The notes under the pieces: generated by a model
What the model saw: the letters and a program-made list of their open reading frames with translations, nothing else
The model's database searches: none
Told to the model about the DNA's origin: nothing
Translations under genes and position numbers: made by a program
In this document: piece by piece, positions 34,246 through 41,852 of the stretch
Layout: every line of letters starts with the position of its first letter
Numbering within the stretch: position 1 is the stretch's first letter
Source of the DNA: Stenotrophomonas sp. 610A2
GTDB lineage: Bacteria; Pseudomonadota; Gammaproteobacteria; Xanthomonadales; Xanthomonadaceae
Length of the DNA stretch: 64,000 nt
Direction: 5' to 3'
Assembly: GCF_030549615.1 (NCBI RefSeq)
Contig: NZ_CP130832.1
Location: 3,782,001 to 3,846,000, forward strand

Positions 34246-34385
34246 GTAGTGCCGAGCCATGCTCGGCAGGGGCTTTACGAGCGAAAAGCCGCCCTCACCC
34301 CAACCCCTCTCCCGCAAGCGGGAGAGGGGCTCAAGAAATCCTGGCTGCCCAGACAACGCTATTGCCGAGCATGGCTCGGCACTAC
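34246..34385. repeat. Inverted SMAG pair enclosing a GGGAGAGGGG-type hairpin repeat
   Basis: SMAG copies at 34246-34267 (direct) and 34364-34385 (inverted) flank a third element at 34290-34332 whose core is a self-complementary ccctctcccgc/gcgggagaggg hairpin. The same inner element occurs twice at 49435-49554. The structure lies between the convergent genes for pteridine reductase and folK. Confidence 0.85.
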
Positions 34386-34395
34386 CGGTGAAGCC

Positions 34396-34878
34396 TTACA
34401 ACTCCACCGTATCGAACGTCTGCCCATATTGCGGGTGCTGCTGCCACATCTGCTGCAGGCTCAAGCCGCGCACAGGATCAACAAATTCCGGGGCGATATC
34501 CGCCAGCGGCTTGAGCACAAAGGCGTGCTTCAACTCCGGGCGCGGGATACGCAGATGGCCGGGGCCTTCCACCACCAGGTCGCCGTAATACACCACGTCG
34601 ATATCCAGGGTACGGTCGCTGAAACGCGGGCCGGAACGGTCACGCCCATGCGCGTCTTCCACCGCATGCAGCCAATCGTCCAACTCGCCCAGCGGCAGGT
34701 CGGTGTCCAGCATCACTGCGTTATTGAGGAAGTCCGGGCCGTCGAAACCCACTGCCGGGGTGCGATATGCCGGTGAGACGCTGATCGTGCCGAAACGTTC
34801 GCGCAACACGGCAACGGCCGCTTGCAGGTAGTGCTGCGGTTGCAGGTTGCTGCCCAGGCTGAGGAGCACGGTGGTCAT
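34396..34878 (-). CDS. folK: 2-amino-4-hydroxy-6-hydroxymethyldihydropteridine diphosphokinase
   Basis: 160 aa, the normal HPPK size. The N-terminus MTTVLLSLGSNL, the FLNNAV strand and the signature DRSGPRFSDRTLDIDVV are diagnostic. It transfers pyrophosphate from ATP to hydroxymethyldihydropterin in folate synthesis. The ATG at 34878 is chosen because it gives the family N-terminus; the open frame continues 19 codons upstream without homology. It converges with the pteridine reductase gene across an SMAG structure. Confidence 0.94.
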   Translation of the reverse strand: MTTVLLSLGSNLQPQHYLQAAVAVLRERFGTISVSPAYRTPAVGFDGPDFLNNAVMLDTDLPLGELDDWLHAVEDAHGRDRSGPRFSDRTLDIDVVYYGDLVVEGPGHLRIPRPELKHAFVLKPLADIAPEFVDPVRGLSLQQMWQQHPQYGQTFDTVEL

Positions 34879-34999
34879 GAGTTGGTTTGCCTGCAGGCCC
34901 ACCCGCGCCACGATGGGCGAGCTTGAGCACTGCATCGTAGGAGGGGGCGCACATCATAGGCCAGCCATTGCCAACCCGCATATGCCGTCTGTGTTGCCT

Positions 35000-36517
35000 T
35001 CAGCCCACACCCAGCGCGTCGGCGACCGCGCGGAACACCCGCTGCATCTCCAAGGGCTTGGGCAACACATGCACGCTGATACCCGACGGTGCCTCGCCAT
35101 CGGCGAAGGCCGGCGCATTGGCATCCTCCAGCACGATCGCCGGGCCGCGATAGCCCATCGCCTGCATCTCCGCCAGCAGCTGGCCGGCCGACAACAGTGG
35201 AATGCCGCTGTCCACCAACACCACGTCCGGCAAGCCCGCCTCCTGCAGGTGCCGCATCGCCACCGCACCATCGCTGGCCAAGCGCATGCGATAGCCCTGG
35301 CTGGACAAGGCATTGCCCAGCAGCGACAAACGGGTGGCCTCGTCATCCACCACCAGCAGGCGCTCACCATGGCCGACGCGGGTTCTTTCCAGCGGCTCGG
35401 CATCCTCGTTGCCGCTGCTCTCGCACATGGGCAGCAGCAGTTCGAAGGTGGTGCCCTCGCCCAGCTGGCTCTGCACCTGGATCTGCCCGCCTATGCTCTC
35501 GACGATGCGGTGACAGGACACCAGGCCCAGCCCGGTGCCTTCGGTCTTGGTCGTGAAAAAGGGCGTGAACAAACGCTGCACCGTGGCCGCATCCATGCCG
35601 ATGCCATCGTCGCTGACGCGGATGCGCACCTTGTCTTCCTCACCCGTTACCCGCTCGGCAACCAGGCTCAAGCTGCCGCCGTCGGGCATTGCCTGGATGG
35701 CGTTGAGCGCAAGATTCAACAAGACCTGCTGCAGTTCGGTGTAATTGGCCTCGACCGCCATGCGGTCGTCGGACACCTCCAGATGCAGCTCGGCATTGCG
35801 CGGCAAGCTGCTCTTGAGCAGCATGCCCACGGCCTGGAACAGGCGCTGCAGCACGATGCGTTCGCTCGGCTGGCGCGAGCCGCGCACGAAGGACAGCATC
35901 GAATCGACCATTTCGTGTCCGCGGCGACCGCACTCGGCGATGACATCGGCCAGGCGGATGATCTTGGGATCGTCACTGCGGTCGCGGATCAGGTCCGGAA
36001 TGATCAGCAGCGGCTGCAGGATATTGCGCAGGTCATGGCTGAGTCCGGCGGCAAGCAAGGCCAGGCTTTCCAGGCGTTGCGCACGCATCAGTTCATCTTC
36101 CACCCGCAGCCGCTCACGCTCACTGCGGGTCTCGCGTACCAACCGCGCCACCGCCGACGGCAGGCGCGCCGGCTGGTGCTTGATGATGTAGTCGTTGGCG
36201 CCGTGTTGCAGCGCCTCTACCGCAGTCTCCTCACCCATCGTGCCGGAGACGAAGATGAACGGAACACTGGGGTGCAGCTCACGCAGGATGTGCAGCGCGA
36301 AGTAGCCGGAAAACCCGGGCATGCTGAGGTCCGACAGCACGATGTCCGGCATCCATTCGGTCAGCGCCGCGCGCATTGCCGGCTCACTGTCGACACGTTC
36401 GAACGTGATCTCCAGCCCAGCCTCAAGCAACTGGTCAACGACCAGCTCGGCATCTTCCGGCGAATCCTCCACCAGCAGGATTCGCAACGGCCCCAATGGC
36501 GCTCCCTTGTTCGGCAT
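35000..36517 (-). CDS. Hybrid sensor kinase: receiver - HisKA - HATPase - receiver
   Basis: 505 aa, soluble, no transmembrane segment. N-terminal receiver (~10-130) has acidic Glu17-Asp18, phospho-acceptor Asp63 in IVLSDLSMPG and Lys113-His in YIIKHQP. The kinase core has His161 in GLSHDLRNILQP, an N box (LNLALNAIQAMPDGG), G1 (VSDDGIGM) and F/G2 (FTTKTEGTGLGL). The C-terminal receiver (385-500) has Asp391-Asp392, Asp436 in VLVDSGIP and Lys near 478 (VLPKPLE). It is the third gene of a phosphorelay operon. The input is probably phosphorylation from the upstream proteins, since no other sensor domain is present. Confidence 0.9.
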   Translation of the reverse strand: MPNKGAPLGPLRILLVEDSPEDAELVVDQLLEAGLEITFERVDSEPAMRAALTEWMPDIVLSDLSMPGFSGYFALHILRELHPSVPFIFVSGTMGEETAVEALQHGANDYIIKHQPARLPSAVARLVRETRSERERLRVEDELMRAQRLESLALLAAGLSHDLRNILQPLLIIPDLIRDRSDDPKIIRLADVIAECGRRGHEMVDSMLSFVRGSRQPSERIVLQRLFQAVGMLLKSSLPRNAELHLEVSDDRMAVEANYTELQQVLLNLALNAIQAMPDGGSLSLVAERVTGEEDKVRIRVSDDGIGMDAATVQRLFTPFFTTKTEGTGLGLVSCHRIVESIGGQIQVQSQLGEGTTFELLLPMCESSGNEDAEPLERTRVGHGERLLVVDDEATRLSLLGNALSSQGYRMRLASDGAVAMRHLQEAGLPDVVLVDSGIPLLSAGQLLAEMQAMGYRGPAIVLEDANAPAFADGEAPSGISVHVLPKPLEMQRVFRAVADALGVG

Positions 36518-36523
36518 CTGTGC

Positions 36524-36964
36524 TTACTCGTGCTCCGGCGCTTGGTTGATCAAGGCCCAGAAGGTGCCGATCGTCCGCACCGCCTGGAAGAACTGGTCGA
36601 TGTCCACCGGCTTGACCACATAGGCGTTGACGCCCAGGTCCCAGCTGCGGGCCAGGTCGCTCTCTTCGCGCGAGGAGGACAGGATCACCACCGGCAGGCG
36701 CTTGAGCTCCTCGTCGGCGCGGATCAGCCGCAGCACTTCCAAACCGTCCATGCGCGGCATCTTGATATCCAGCAGCAGCACGGCCGGCAGGCCTTCCTCA
36801 CGCTGGGCAAAGGCGCCGCGCCGGAGCAGGAAGTCCATGGCCTCGACCCCGTCCTCCACGTGCACGATGGGATTGGCCAGGGAGGCATCACGCAGCGCGT
36901 CGATGGCCATTTCGGCATCGGCTTGGCTGTCTTCGGCGAGCAGGATGGTGCGCAGGGGACTCAT
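36524..36964 (-). CDS. Single-domain response regulator (Rcp1-like)
   Basis: 146 aa, receiver domain only. Glu11-Asp12 acidic pair, phospho-acceptor Asp66 in LLLDIKMPRMDG, Ser96-97 in ILSSSREE and Lys118 in VKPVD are all present. The insertion GAFAQREEGLP before the acceptor strand is typical of Rcp1-type regulators paired with phytochrome-like kinases. There is no output domain, so it acts by protein contact or as a phosphate shuttle. It overlaps the upstream kinase gene by 4 bp (ATGA) and precedes the hybrid kinase by 6 bp. Confidence 0.92.
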   Translation of the reverse strand: MSPLRTILLAEDSQADAEMAIDALRDASLANPIVHVEDGVEAMDFLLRRGAFAQREEGLPAVLLLDIKMPRMDGLEVLRLIRADEELKRLPVVILSSSREESDLARSWDLGVNAYVVKPVDIDQFFQAVRTIGTFWALINQAPEHE

Positions 36965-38784
36965 TCCACGGTGTCCTTGTTGGATGCTTCGGTAGCGGTT
37001 GCCTGGGGGAGAACAAAACTGAAAGTTGCGCCTTTGTCCACCTGTGCATCGGCCCAGATGCGGCCGCCATGGCGGGTAAGCACCCGTCGCACGCTGGCCA
37101 GGCCAATACCGGTGCCTGGATATTCCGACGCCTTGTGCAGGCGCTGGAACACGCCAAACAGCTTGGAGGCGTATTGCATGTCGAAGCCGGCGCCGTTGTC
37201 GATGACGCTGAACTGGTGGCTGCCATCCGGCAGCTGCTTGGCGCTGATCTCGATCACCGCCTTGTCGCGGGCGGCAGTGTACTTGACCGCGTTGCCAAGC
37301 AGGTTCAGCCAGACCTGTCGCAACATGTTCTCGTCACCGATCAGCGTAGGCAGCCTGCCGATCTTCCATTCCACCTCGCGCACCTTCCCGTCCGCGCCGG
37401 CTTCGTTCTTCAGGTTGGAGTCGAGCAGTGCGCGGGTATCGGCCACCAGCGACTGCATGTCCACACGCTGCAGGCGCATTGCCCCACGCCCCAGGCGCGA
37501 GTAAACCAGCAGGTCATCGATCAGGGCAGCCATCAGCTGCGCCGAGCTGCTGATCACGTTGAGGTAGTGCTGTGTCTTGTCGTCTATGGTATCGCCAAGA
37601 TGGCGGCCCAATTTGTCGGAAAAGCCCGCGACATGTCGCAATGGTGCACGCAGGTCGTGGGAGACGGAATAACTGAAGGCTTCCAGCTCACGGTTGACGT
37701 CAGCCATCTGCTCGACCTTGCCTTCGAGCTGGTGGTTGAGTTCCTCCACGTGCTGTTGCACGGCACGCTGTACGGTAACGTCGCTGATCGTCATCAGCAC
37801 CACGTCATCTTCGACGTCAGGCAAGGCCATGCGCCGGGCATTGATCAGCATGGTGCGGTTGAGGCCATCCACGCTGCGCTGCTGGTGTTCGAAATCCCAT
37901 AACTCGCGCCCGCGCAGCAATACATCCGCCAGGCGCTGGCGTACCAACGGGTCGTCCCATGCGCCATCGCCGATGTCCTGCAGCTGGCGCATGCTGATAT
38001 CGGCATCCTCAACGCCATACAGTTCAGTGAACGCGGCGTTGTGCAGTACCACCCGCAATTGACTGTCGAGCAGCACGATGGGCTCACGCACGGTCTGCAG
38101 CACCGCCGCGGCACGGGCGCTGGCCTTGCTCAGGCGCAGCTCGACATCGGCGCGGCCGCCAATCTGCCGCTTCAGCAGCCACAGCACCAGGCCCAGCAAC
38201 AACAGCTGCACCACCAGTGCAGTCCAGGTCACCATCGACGCCAGCTGCTGCTGGTTTCTTGCCTTGGCGGCGCGCTTCACCAACAGCACGTCCTCGTGTT
38301 CCTGCAGCTCCTGCACCAGCTGTCGGATCGGGTACTGGAAGGTCATTTCCTCGATCAGCTCGCGCTGCCGCGGCGAATCGCTGCTGTCGGCAATCTCCCT
38401 GGCCAGCGCCATGCGCCGCTCCAGCATCGATTCCATCTTGCCGATGCGCACCAGCTGTTCAGGGCTGTCGCTGACCAGTAGTGCCAGCTCGCGGAGATTG
38501 AGGTTGATGCGGTCGGCCATCTGCAGCCGTTCCTGCAGTGCCGGCGACTCGATGCCCTTGGACAGGGTCAACGCTGCCGACTCCACGTCGCGGATGTCGG
38601 CCTGCAGGTTGTACAGGCGCGCGCCCACCGCCTGGGTGTGCGCAACCCAGTTGGCGGCGTTGATGCTGTCGGCAGCCAGCCGCTGCAGGGTCAAGGCCGG
38701 CACCACGATGATCAACAACGCAGCCAGGCCCAACCCATACAGGCGCCAGCGGCTCCAGTCATCGTCGGTCAATCGTGTCGCCAT
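36961..38784 (-). CDS. Membrane sensor histidine kinase with CHASE3-like and PAS domains
   Basis: 607 aa from the ATG at 38784. Two transmembrane helices (~15-32 and ~186-205) flank a mostly helical periplasmic domain of CHASE3-like length. A PAS domain (~225-340; EPIVLLDSQLRVVLHNAAFTEL) and coiled-coil lead to HisKA with His376 in YSVSHDLRAPLRH, the phytochrome-type H box. HATPase motifs are LLGNAVKYT, VIDNGAGFDM and YPGTGIGLASVRR. It heads a three-gene operon with a receiver and a hybrid kinase. The signal is unknown. Confidence 0.9.
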   Translation of the reverse strand: MATRLTDDDWSRWRLYGLGLAALLIIVVPALTLQRLAADSINAANWVAHTQAVGARLYNLQADIRDVESAALTLSKGIESPALQERLQMADRINLNLRELALLVSDSPEQLVRIGKMESMLERRMALAREIADSSDSPRQRELIEEMTFQYPIRQLVQELQEHEDVLLVKRAAKARNQQQLASMVTWTALVVQLLLLGLVLWLLKRQIGGRADVELRLSKASARAAAVLQTVREPIVLLDSQLRVVLHNAAFTELYGVEDADISMRQLQDIGDGAWDDPLVRQRLADVLLRGRELWDFEHQQRSVDGLNRTMLINARRMALPDVEDDVVLMTISDVTVQRAVQQHVEELNHQLEGKVEQMADVNRELEAFSYSVSHDLRAPLRHVAGFSDKLGRHLGDTIDDKTQHYLNVISSSAQLMAALIDDLLVYSRLGRGAMRLQRVDMQSLVADTRALLDSNLKNEAGADGKVREVEWKIGRLPTLIGDENMLRQVWLNLLGNAVKYTAARDKAVIEISAKQLPDGSHQFSVIDNGAGFDMQYASKLFGVFQRLHKASEYPGTGIGLASVRRVLTRHGGRIWADAQVDKGATFSFVLPQATATEASNKDTVE

Positions 38785-38986
38785 CCCTTCCCCTGCGTGC
38801 TGACGGACCGGCGCGTGACGCGACGGCCCGGAGTTCGTCGACCGTGTCGACCCGGGGTCAAACGATGGCAGCGTGACCAGCACGACAGCATCGCTGACTG
38901 TCGGCCAAGGATTGCACGAATACGTGTACCCGTGCACTCCCTATTAACAAGACCTGTGCGCGTCAGCGCGTGCGCGGCGGAAAGCT

Positions 38987-39901
38987 TCAGCTCGAGCTGC
39001 CTGCTGGCTTGATCGCATGCCCACCAAATTCATTGCGCATCGCCGCCAGCATGCGGTCGCTGAATGAATTGGACTGGCGCGAGCGCAGCCGCTCCAGCAA
39101 CGACAAGGTGATCACCGGCGCAGGCACATCCAGTTCGATGGCCTCGGCCACGGTCCAGCGGCCTTCACCGGAATCTTCCACGTACGGTGCGATGCCATCC
39201 AGGGCCGGATTCGCCTGCAGCGCGTCGGCACTGAGATCCAGCAACCACGAGCGCACCACGCTGCCATGCCGCCAGACTTCGGCCACCTTGGCCAGGTCCA
39301 GGTCGAACTCGGCCTTCTTCTCCATCAGCGCGAAGCCCTCGGCATAGGCCTGCATCATTCCGTACTCGATGCCGTTATGGACCATCTTGCTGAAATGGCC
39401 CGCACCAACCGGTCCAACATGGGCCCAGCCACGGTCAACTGCCGGTGCCAGTGCCTTGAACAGCGGCGACAAGCGCGCCACCACCTCGGCCTCACCGCCG
39501 ATCATCAGGCAGTAGCCGTCCTGCAGCCCCCACACGCCACCGCTGGTGCCGCAATCCACGAATGCGACCCCGGCCTCGGCACAGCGTGCAGCACGCTGCT
39601 GCGACTGCTTGTACCAGGAGTTGCCGCCGTCGATCACCACGTCACCGGCTGACAGCAGCGGCAGCAGGCTGTCCAGCGTGGCATCAACCACCTTGGACGG
39701 CACCATCAACCACAACGCACGCGGTGCCGGCAGCGCCTGCACCAAGGCCGACAATGCCTCCACCGTGGCGATACCGTGCCCGGCGACCTGCGCCCGCGCG
39801 TGCTCGCCCGGATCAAATCCGGTGACGGCAATCCCCGCACGCTGCAGACGCTGCGCCATGTTGGCGCCCATGCGGCCCAGGCCGATCATTCCCAATTCCA
39901 T
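38987..39901 (-). CDS. gnd: 6-phosphogluconate dehydrogenase, decarboxylating (short NAD-type)
   Basis: 304 aa, the size of the short YqeC/GntZ-type enzymes rather than the ~470-aa classical Gnd. Rossmann motif GLGRMG at 7-12, then VIDGGNSWYKQS, DCGTSGGVWGLQDGYCLMIGG and the catalytic Lys/Asn region GHFSKMVHNGIEYGMMQAYAEG. It oxidises 6-phosphogluconate to ribulose-5-phosphate and CO2. The ATG at 39901 has GGAGGAG just upstream; an open frame continues into unrelated sequence. The short class usually prefers NAD, which is inference here. Confidence 0.92.
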   Translation of the reverse strand: MELGMIGLGRMGANMAQRLQRAGIAVTGFDPGEHARAQVAGHGIATVEALSALVQALPAPRALWLMVPSKVVDATLDSLLPLLSAGDVVIDGGNSWYKQSQQRAARCAEAGVAFVDCGTSGGVWGLQDGYCLMIGGEAEVVARLSPLFKALAPAVDRGWAHVGPVGAGHFSKMVHNGIEYGMMQAYAEGFALMEKKAEFDLDLAKVAEVWRHGSVVRSWLLDLSADALQANPALDGIAPYVEDSGEGRWTVAEAIELDVPAPVITLSLLERLRSRQSNSFSDRMLAAMRNEFGGHAIKPAGSSS

Positions 39902-39926
39902 GTTGAAGCTCCTCCGACGGTAGTGA

Positions 39927-41183
39927 CTATCCTGCTGCGCAAGCCTGCAAACGGGCCTGCAACCAGCGTTGGTAAATGGTGGTGTGCAGGTTGTGCAGCA
40001 CCAGCTCGATGACAAACGGCGTACGTGGATTGCGGTCCAGCAGGCGCGCGATGTGATACCCGAGCGGACGCACGCCCTGGCGGTGCACGTACAGCATCAG
40101 CTCGCGGTACACCGGATCGGCCAGCACCGCATCCATCTGTGCCAGCACCGCCTGCTGCGGCGCTGGCAAGGCCGCACGCAAGCTTGCGTCACGCTCATAC
40201 AGCAGCCGCTCGAAGCGCCGCCAACCGCTGCCTGGCAACTGCTGGGCCAACGTCCACAACTTCTTGTTGAGTGCATCGTAATGGACAAAGCCGCCATGCC
40301 GCGCCAAGGCCTCGGCCGCCGCCGCGCTGACATCGGTGATGACGAAGTTCTCTGCCTGGTTGTTGATGTCATCCAGGTACGCAGCATCGAAAGCATGCAC
40401 GATGTAACCCGGCGCGCCCATGAATGCCTGCCGGCCCAGCGCGGAAGTCCGCACCGCCTTGCCGTCACCGAACAACTCACCTGCGCCGCTGCCCAGCAGG
40501 ATGCTCTGGGTGTGATGCAGGCCCAGGAAGGTGCCGATCGACAATTCGCCGGAACTGAACGCGGCATCGAAGGCAGCATCACCGAACAACTCACGAAACG
40601 TCGCCAGCTGCGCCACCTGCCGCCCTACCCCGCACTCGGAACGCACCCGGCCGGAGTAGAAGGCTTCCATGGCAACTGAATTGCTTGCCTGCGGTGCATA
40701 ACCGCGACCAAAGCTGCGGAACCGCTGCCAGCCCTGCGCGCGGGCGCCGCGCGCACCAAACCCTATCCAGCCCAGCTGCAACGCTGAGAAGCGATAGCCC
40801 GGGTTGTCCTGCAAACGCGAGCTGGCGGTACGCGCCGCATCCCCAAGTTTGAAGGCGTAGGCGCAGATACTCGCCGGCTGCTGCAATACCTGCCCGGCCA
40901 ACTGCTCGCGTTGTGCGGTGCTGTAGCCGCGTGGCACCTGCAGGCGCAGGTCACCCAGCGCCTGTGCTTCGGCCAGCGAAGCGCGTCCGCAGGGATCACC
41001 GCCTGTGATCTGCGGCGTAGACGCTTCACCCTGTTCCAGTTGCCAGCCCAACTCCTTCAGCACAGCCATATTGCAGCCCGCTTCAGCCAGCAGCGGCACC
41101 GGCACCGCCAACGCCAACGCCAACGCACACAACAACAAGGTCCATCGGCCAGCCCGCTGGGTTGCGTGCCAGCCAAACCTCAT
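39927..41183 (-). CDS. Unrecognised exported protein, translationally coupled to a DUF2242 lipoprotein
   Basis: 418 aa from the ATG at 41183. The N-terminus (basic start, then TLLLCALALALAVPVPLLAEAG) is a clear signal peptide, so the protein is probably periplasmic. The mature part holds several aromatic- and Gly-rich segments (RFRSFGRGYAPQASNS, GLHHTQSILLGSGAGELFG, GAPGYIVHAFDAAYLDDI) and no motif I can tie to a known enzyme. Three or four Cys could form disulfides. Its start overlaps the upstream DUF2242 gene by 4 bp (ATGA). Probably a conserved Xanthomonadaceae protein of unknown function. Confidence 0.72.
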   Translation of the reverse strand: MRFGWHATQRAGRWTLLLCALALALAVPVPLLAEAGCNMAVLKELGWQLEQGEASTPQITGGDPCGRASLAEAQALGDLRLQVPRGYSTAQREQLAGQVLQQPASICAYAFKLGDAARTASSRLQDNPGYRFSALQLGWIGFGARGARAQGWQRFRSFGRGYAPQASNSVAMEAFYSGRVRSECGVGRQVAQLATFRELFGDAAFDAAFSSGELSIGTFLGLHHTQSILLGSGAGELFGDGKAVRTSALGRQAFMGAPGYIVHAFDAAYLDDINNQAENFVITDVSAAAAEALARHGGFVHYDALNKKLWTLAQQLPGSGWRRFERLLYERDASLRAALPAPQQAVLAQMDAVLADPVYRELMLYVHRQGVRPLGYHIARLLDRNPRTPFVIELVLHNLHTTIYQRWLQARLQACAAG

Positions 41184-41728
41184 CGTGCCGGTTCCAGCGG
41201 AACCGGCGGTGCCGCCTGCTCCACGTAGTACTGCAGGCGGCCGAAGAAATTGCGGTAGAACTGCGCGTCCTGCACGGTGCTGCTGGCAACCCGCACCAGC
41301 GAGTCGTCGTTGCTGCCGAACGGCAGCGACACCGAACCCAGCGCACCGACGCCGACGCTGGCCGAGGTGGGCGACTTCTTCAGCGCGTAACGGTCCTGCA
41401 CCGCACTGACGAACACCTGCGCCTTGCCTGCACCCTGCGCCGCGCAGGACACCCGCAGCACCAGTTGCTCGTGTACCTCGTCCTTGGGCTGGAAGTTCTT
41501 GTTGCCTTCCACATTGCTGGCATCGGCGCGGGTGATCGCATAGCCCTGGCCGAGCAGTGCGCGGCGGGCAGCTTCGCAGGCCTGTGCCGGTGCAGCATCG
41601 ATGCTGCGCGTATAGGTGTCGCCGGAATCGAAGGATTCGCGCAGCAGGGTGCTGTCGGCGGCTTTGCCGCCGCAACCAGCCAGCAGCAGGCTCACGCCAC
41701 TCAGCGCATGCAGCAGATGTCGGCGCAT
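41180..41728 (-). CDS. DUF2242 domain lipoprotein
   Basis: 182 aa from the ATG at 41728. Signal sequence RRHLLHALSGVSLLLAGC with the lipobox LAGC and lipidated Cys19. The mature domain, with SVGVGALGSVSLPFGSNDDSLV and VQDRYALKK, matches my recollection of DUF2242. Asp is not at position +2, so outer-membrane sorting is likely. Function unknown. It is the first gene of a two-gene unit with the exported protein that follows, joined by an ATGA overlap. Confidence 0.82.
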   Translation of the reverse strand: MRRHLLHALSGVSLLLAGCGGKAADSTLLRESFDSGDTYTRSIDAAPAQACEAARRALLGQGYAITRADASNVEGNKNFQPKDEVHEQLVLRVSCAAQGAGKAQVFVSAVQDRYALKKSPTSASVGVGALGSVSLPFGSNDDSLVRVASSTVQDAQFYRNFFGRLQYYVEQAAPPVPLEPAR

Positions 41729-41852
41729 GGGCACCTCCACAGTCAGCGTAGGCCCACAGCATAACGCCGCCAACGTAGGGCTACGTTGACGGCGTTGAAT
41801 GCGTGCACAAGCTGTTGTCGCTGCGCTCAGCCCGGCTGTGCGCTGCGCGGTG

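Noticed and set aside
39927-41762. A single 611-residue protein spanning the exported protein and the DUF2242 region
   Set aside because: The upstream part is out of frame with the DUF2242 lipoprotein, which has its own lipobox. The signal peptide at 41183 marks the true start.
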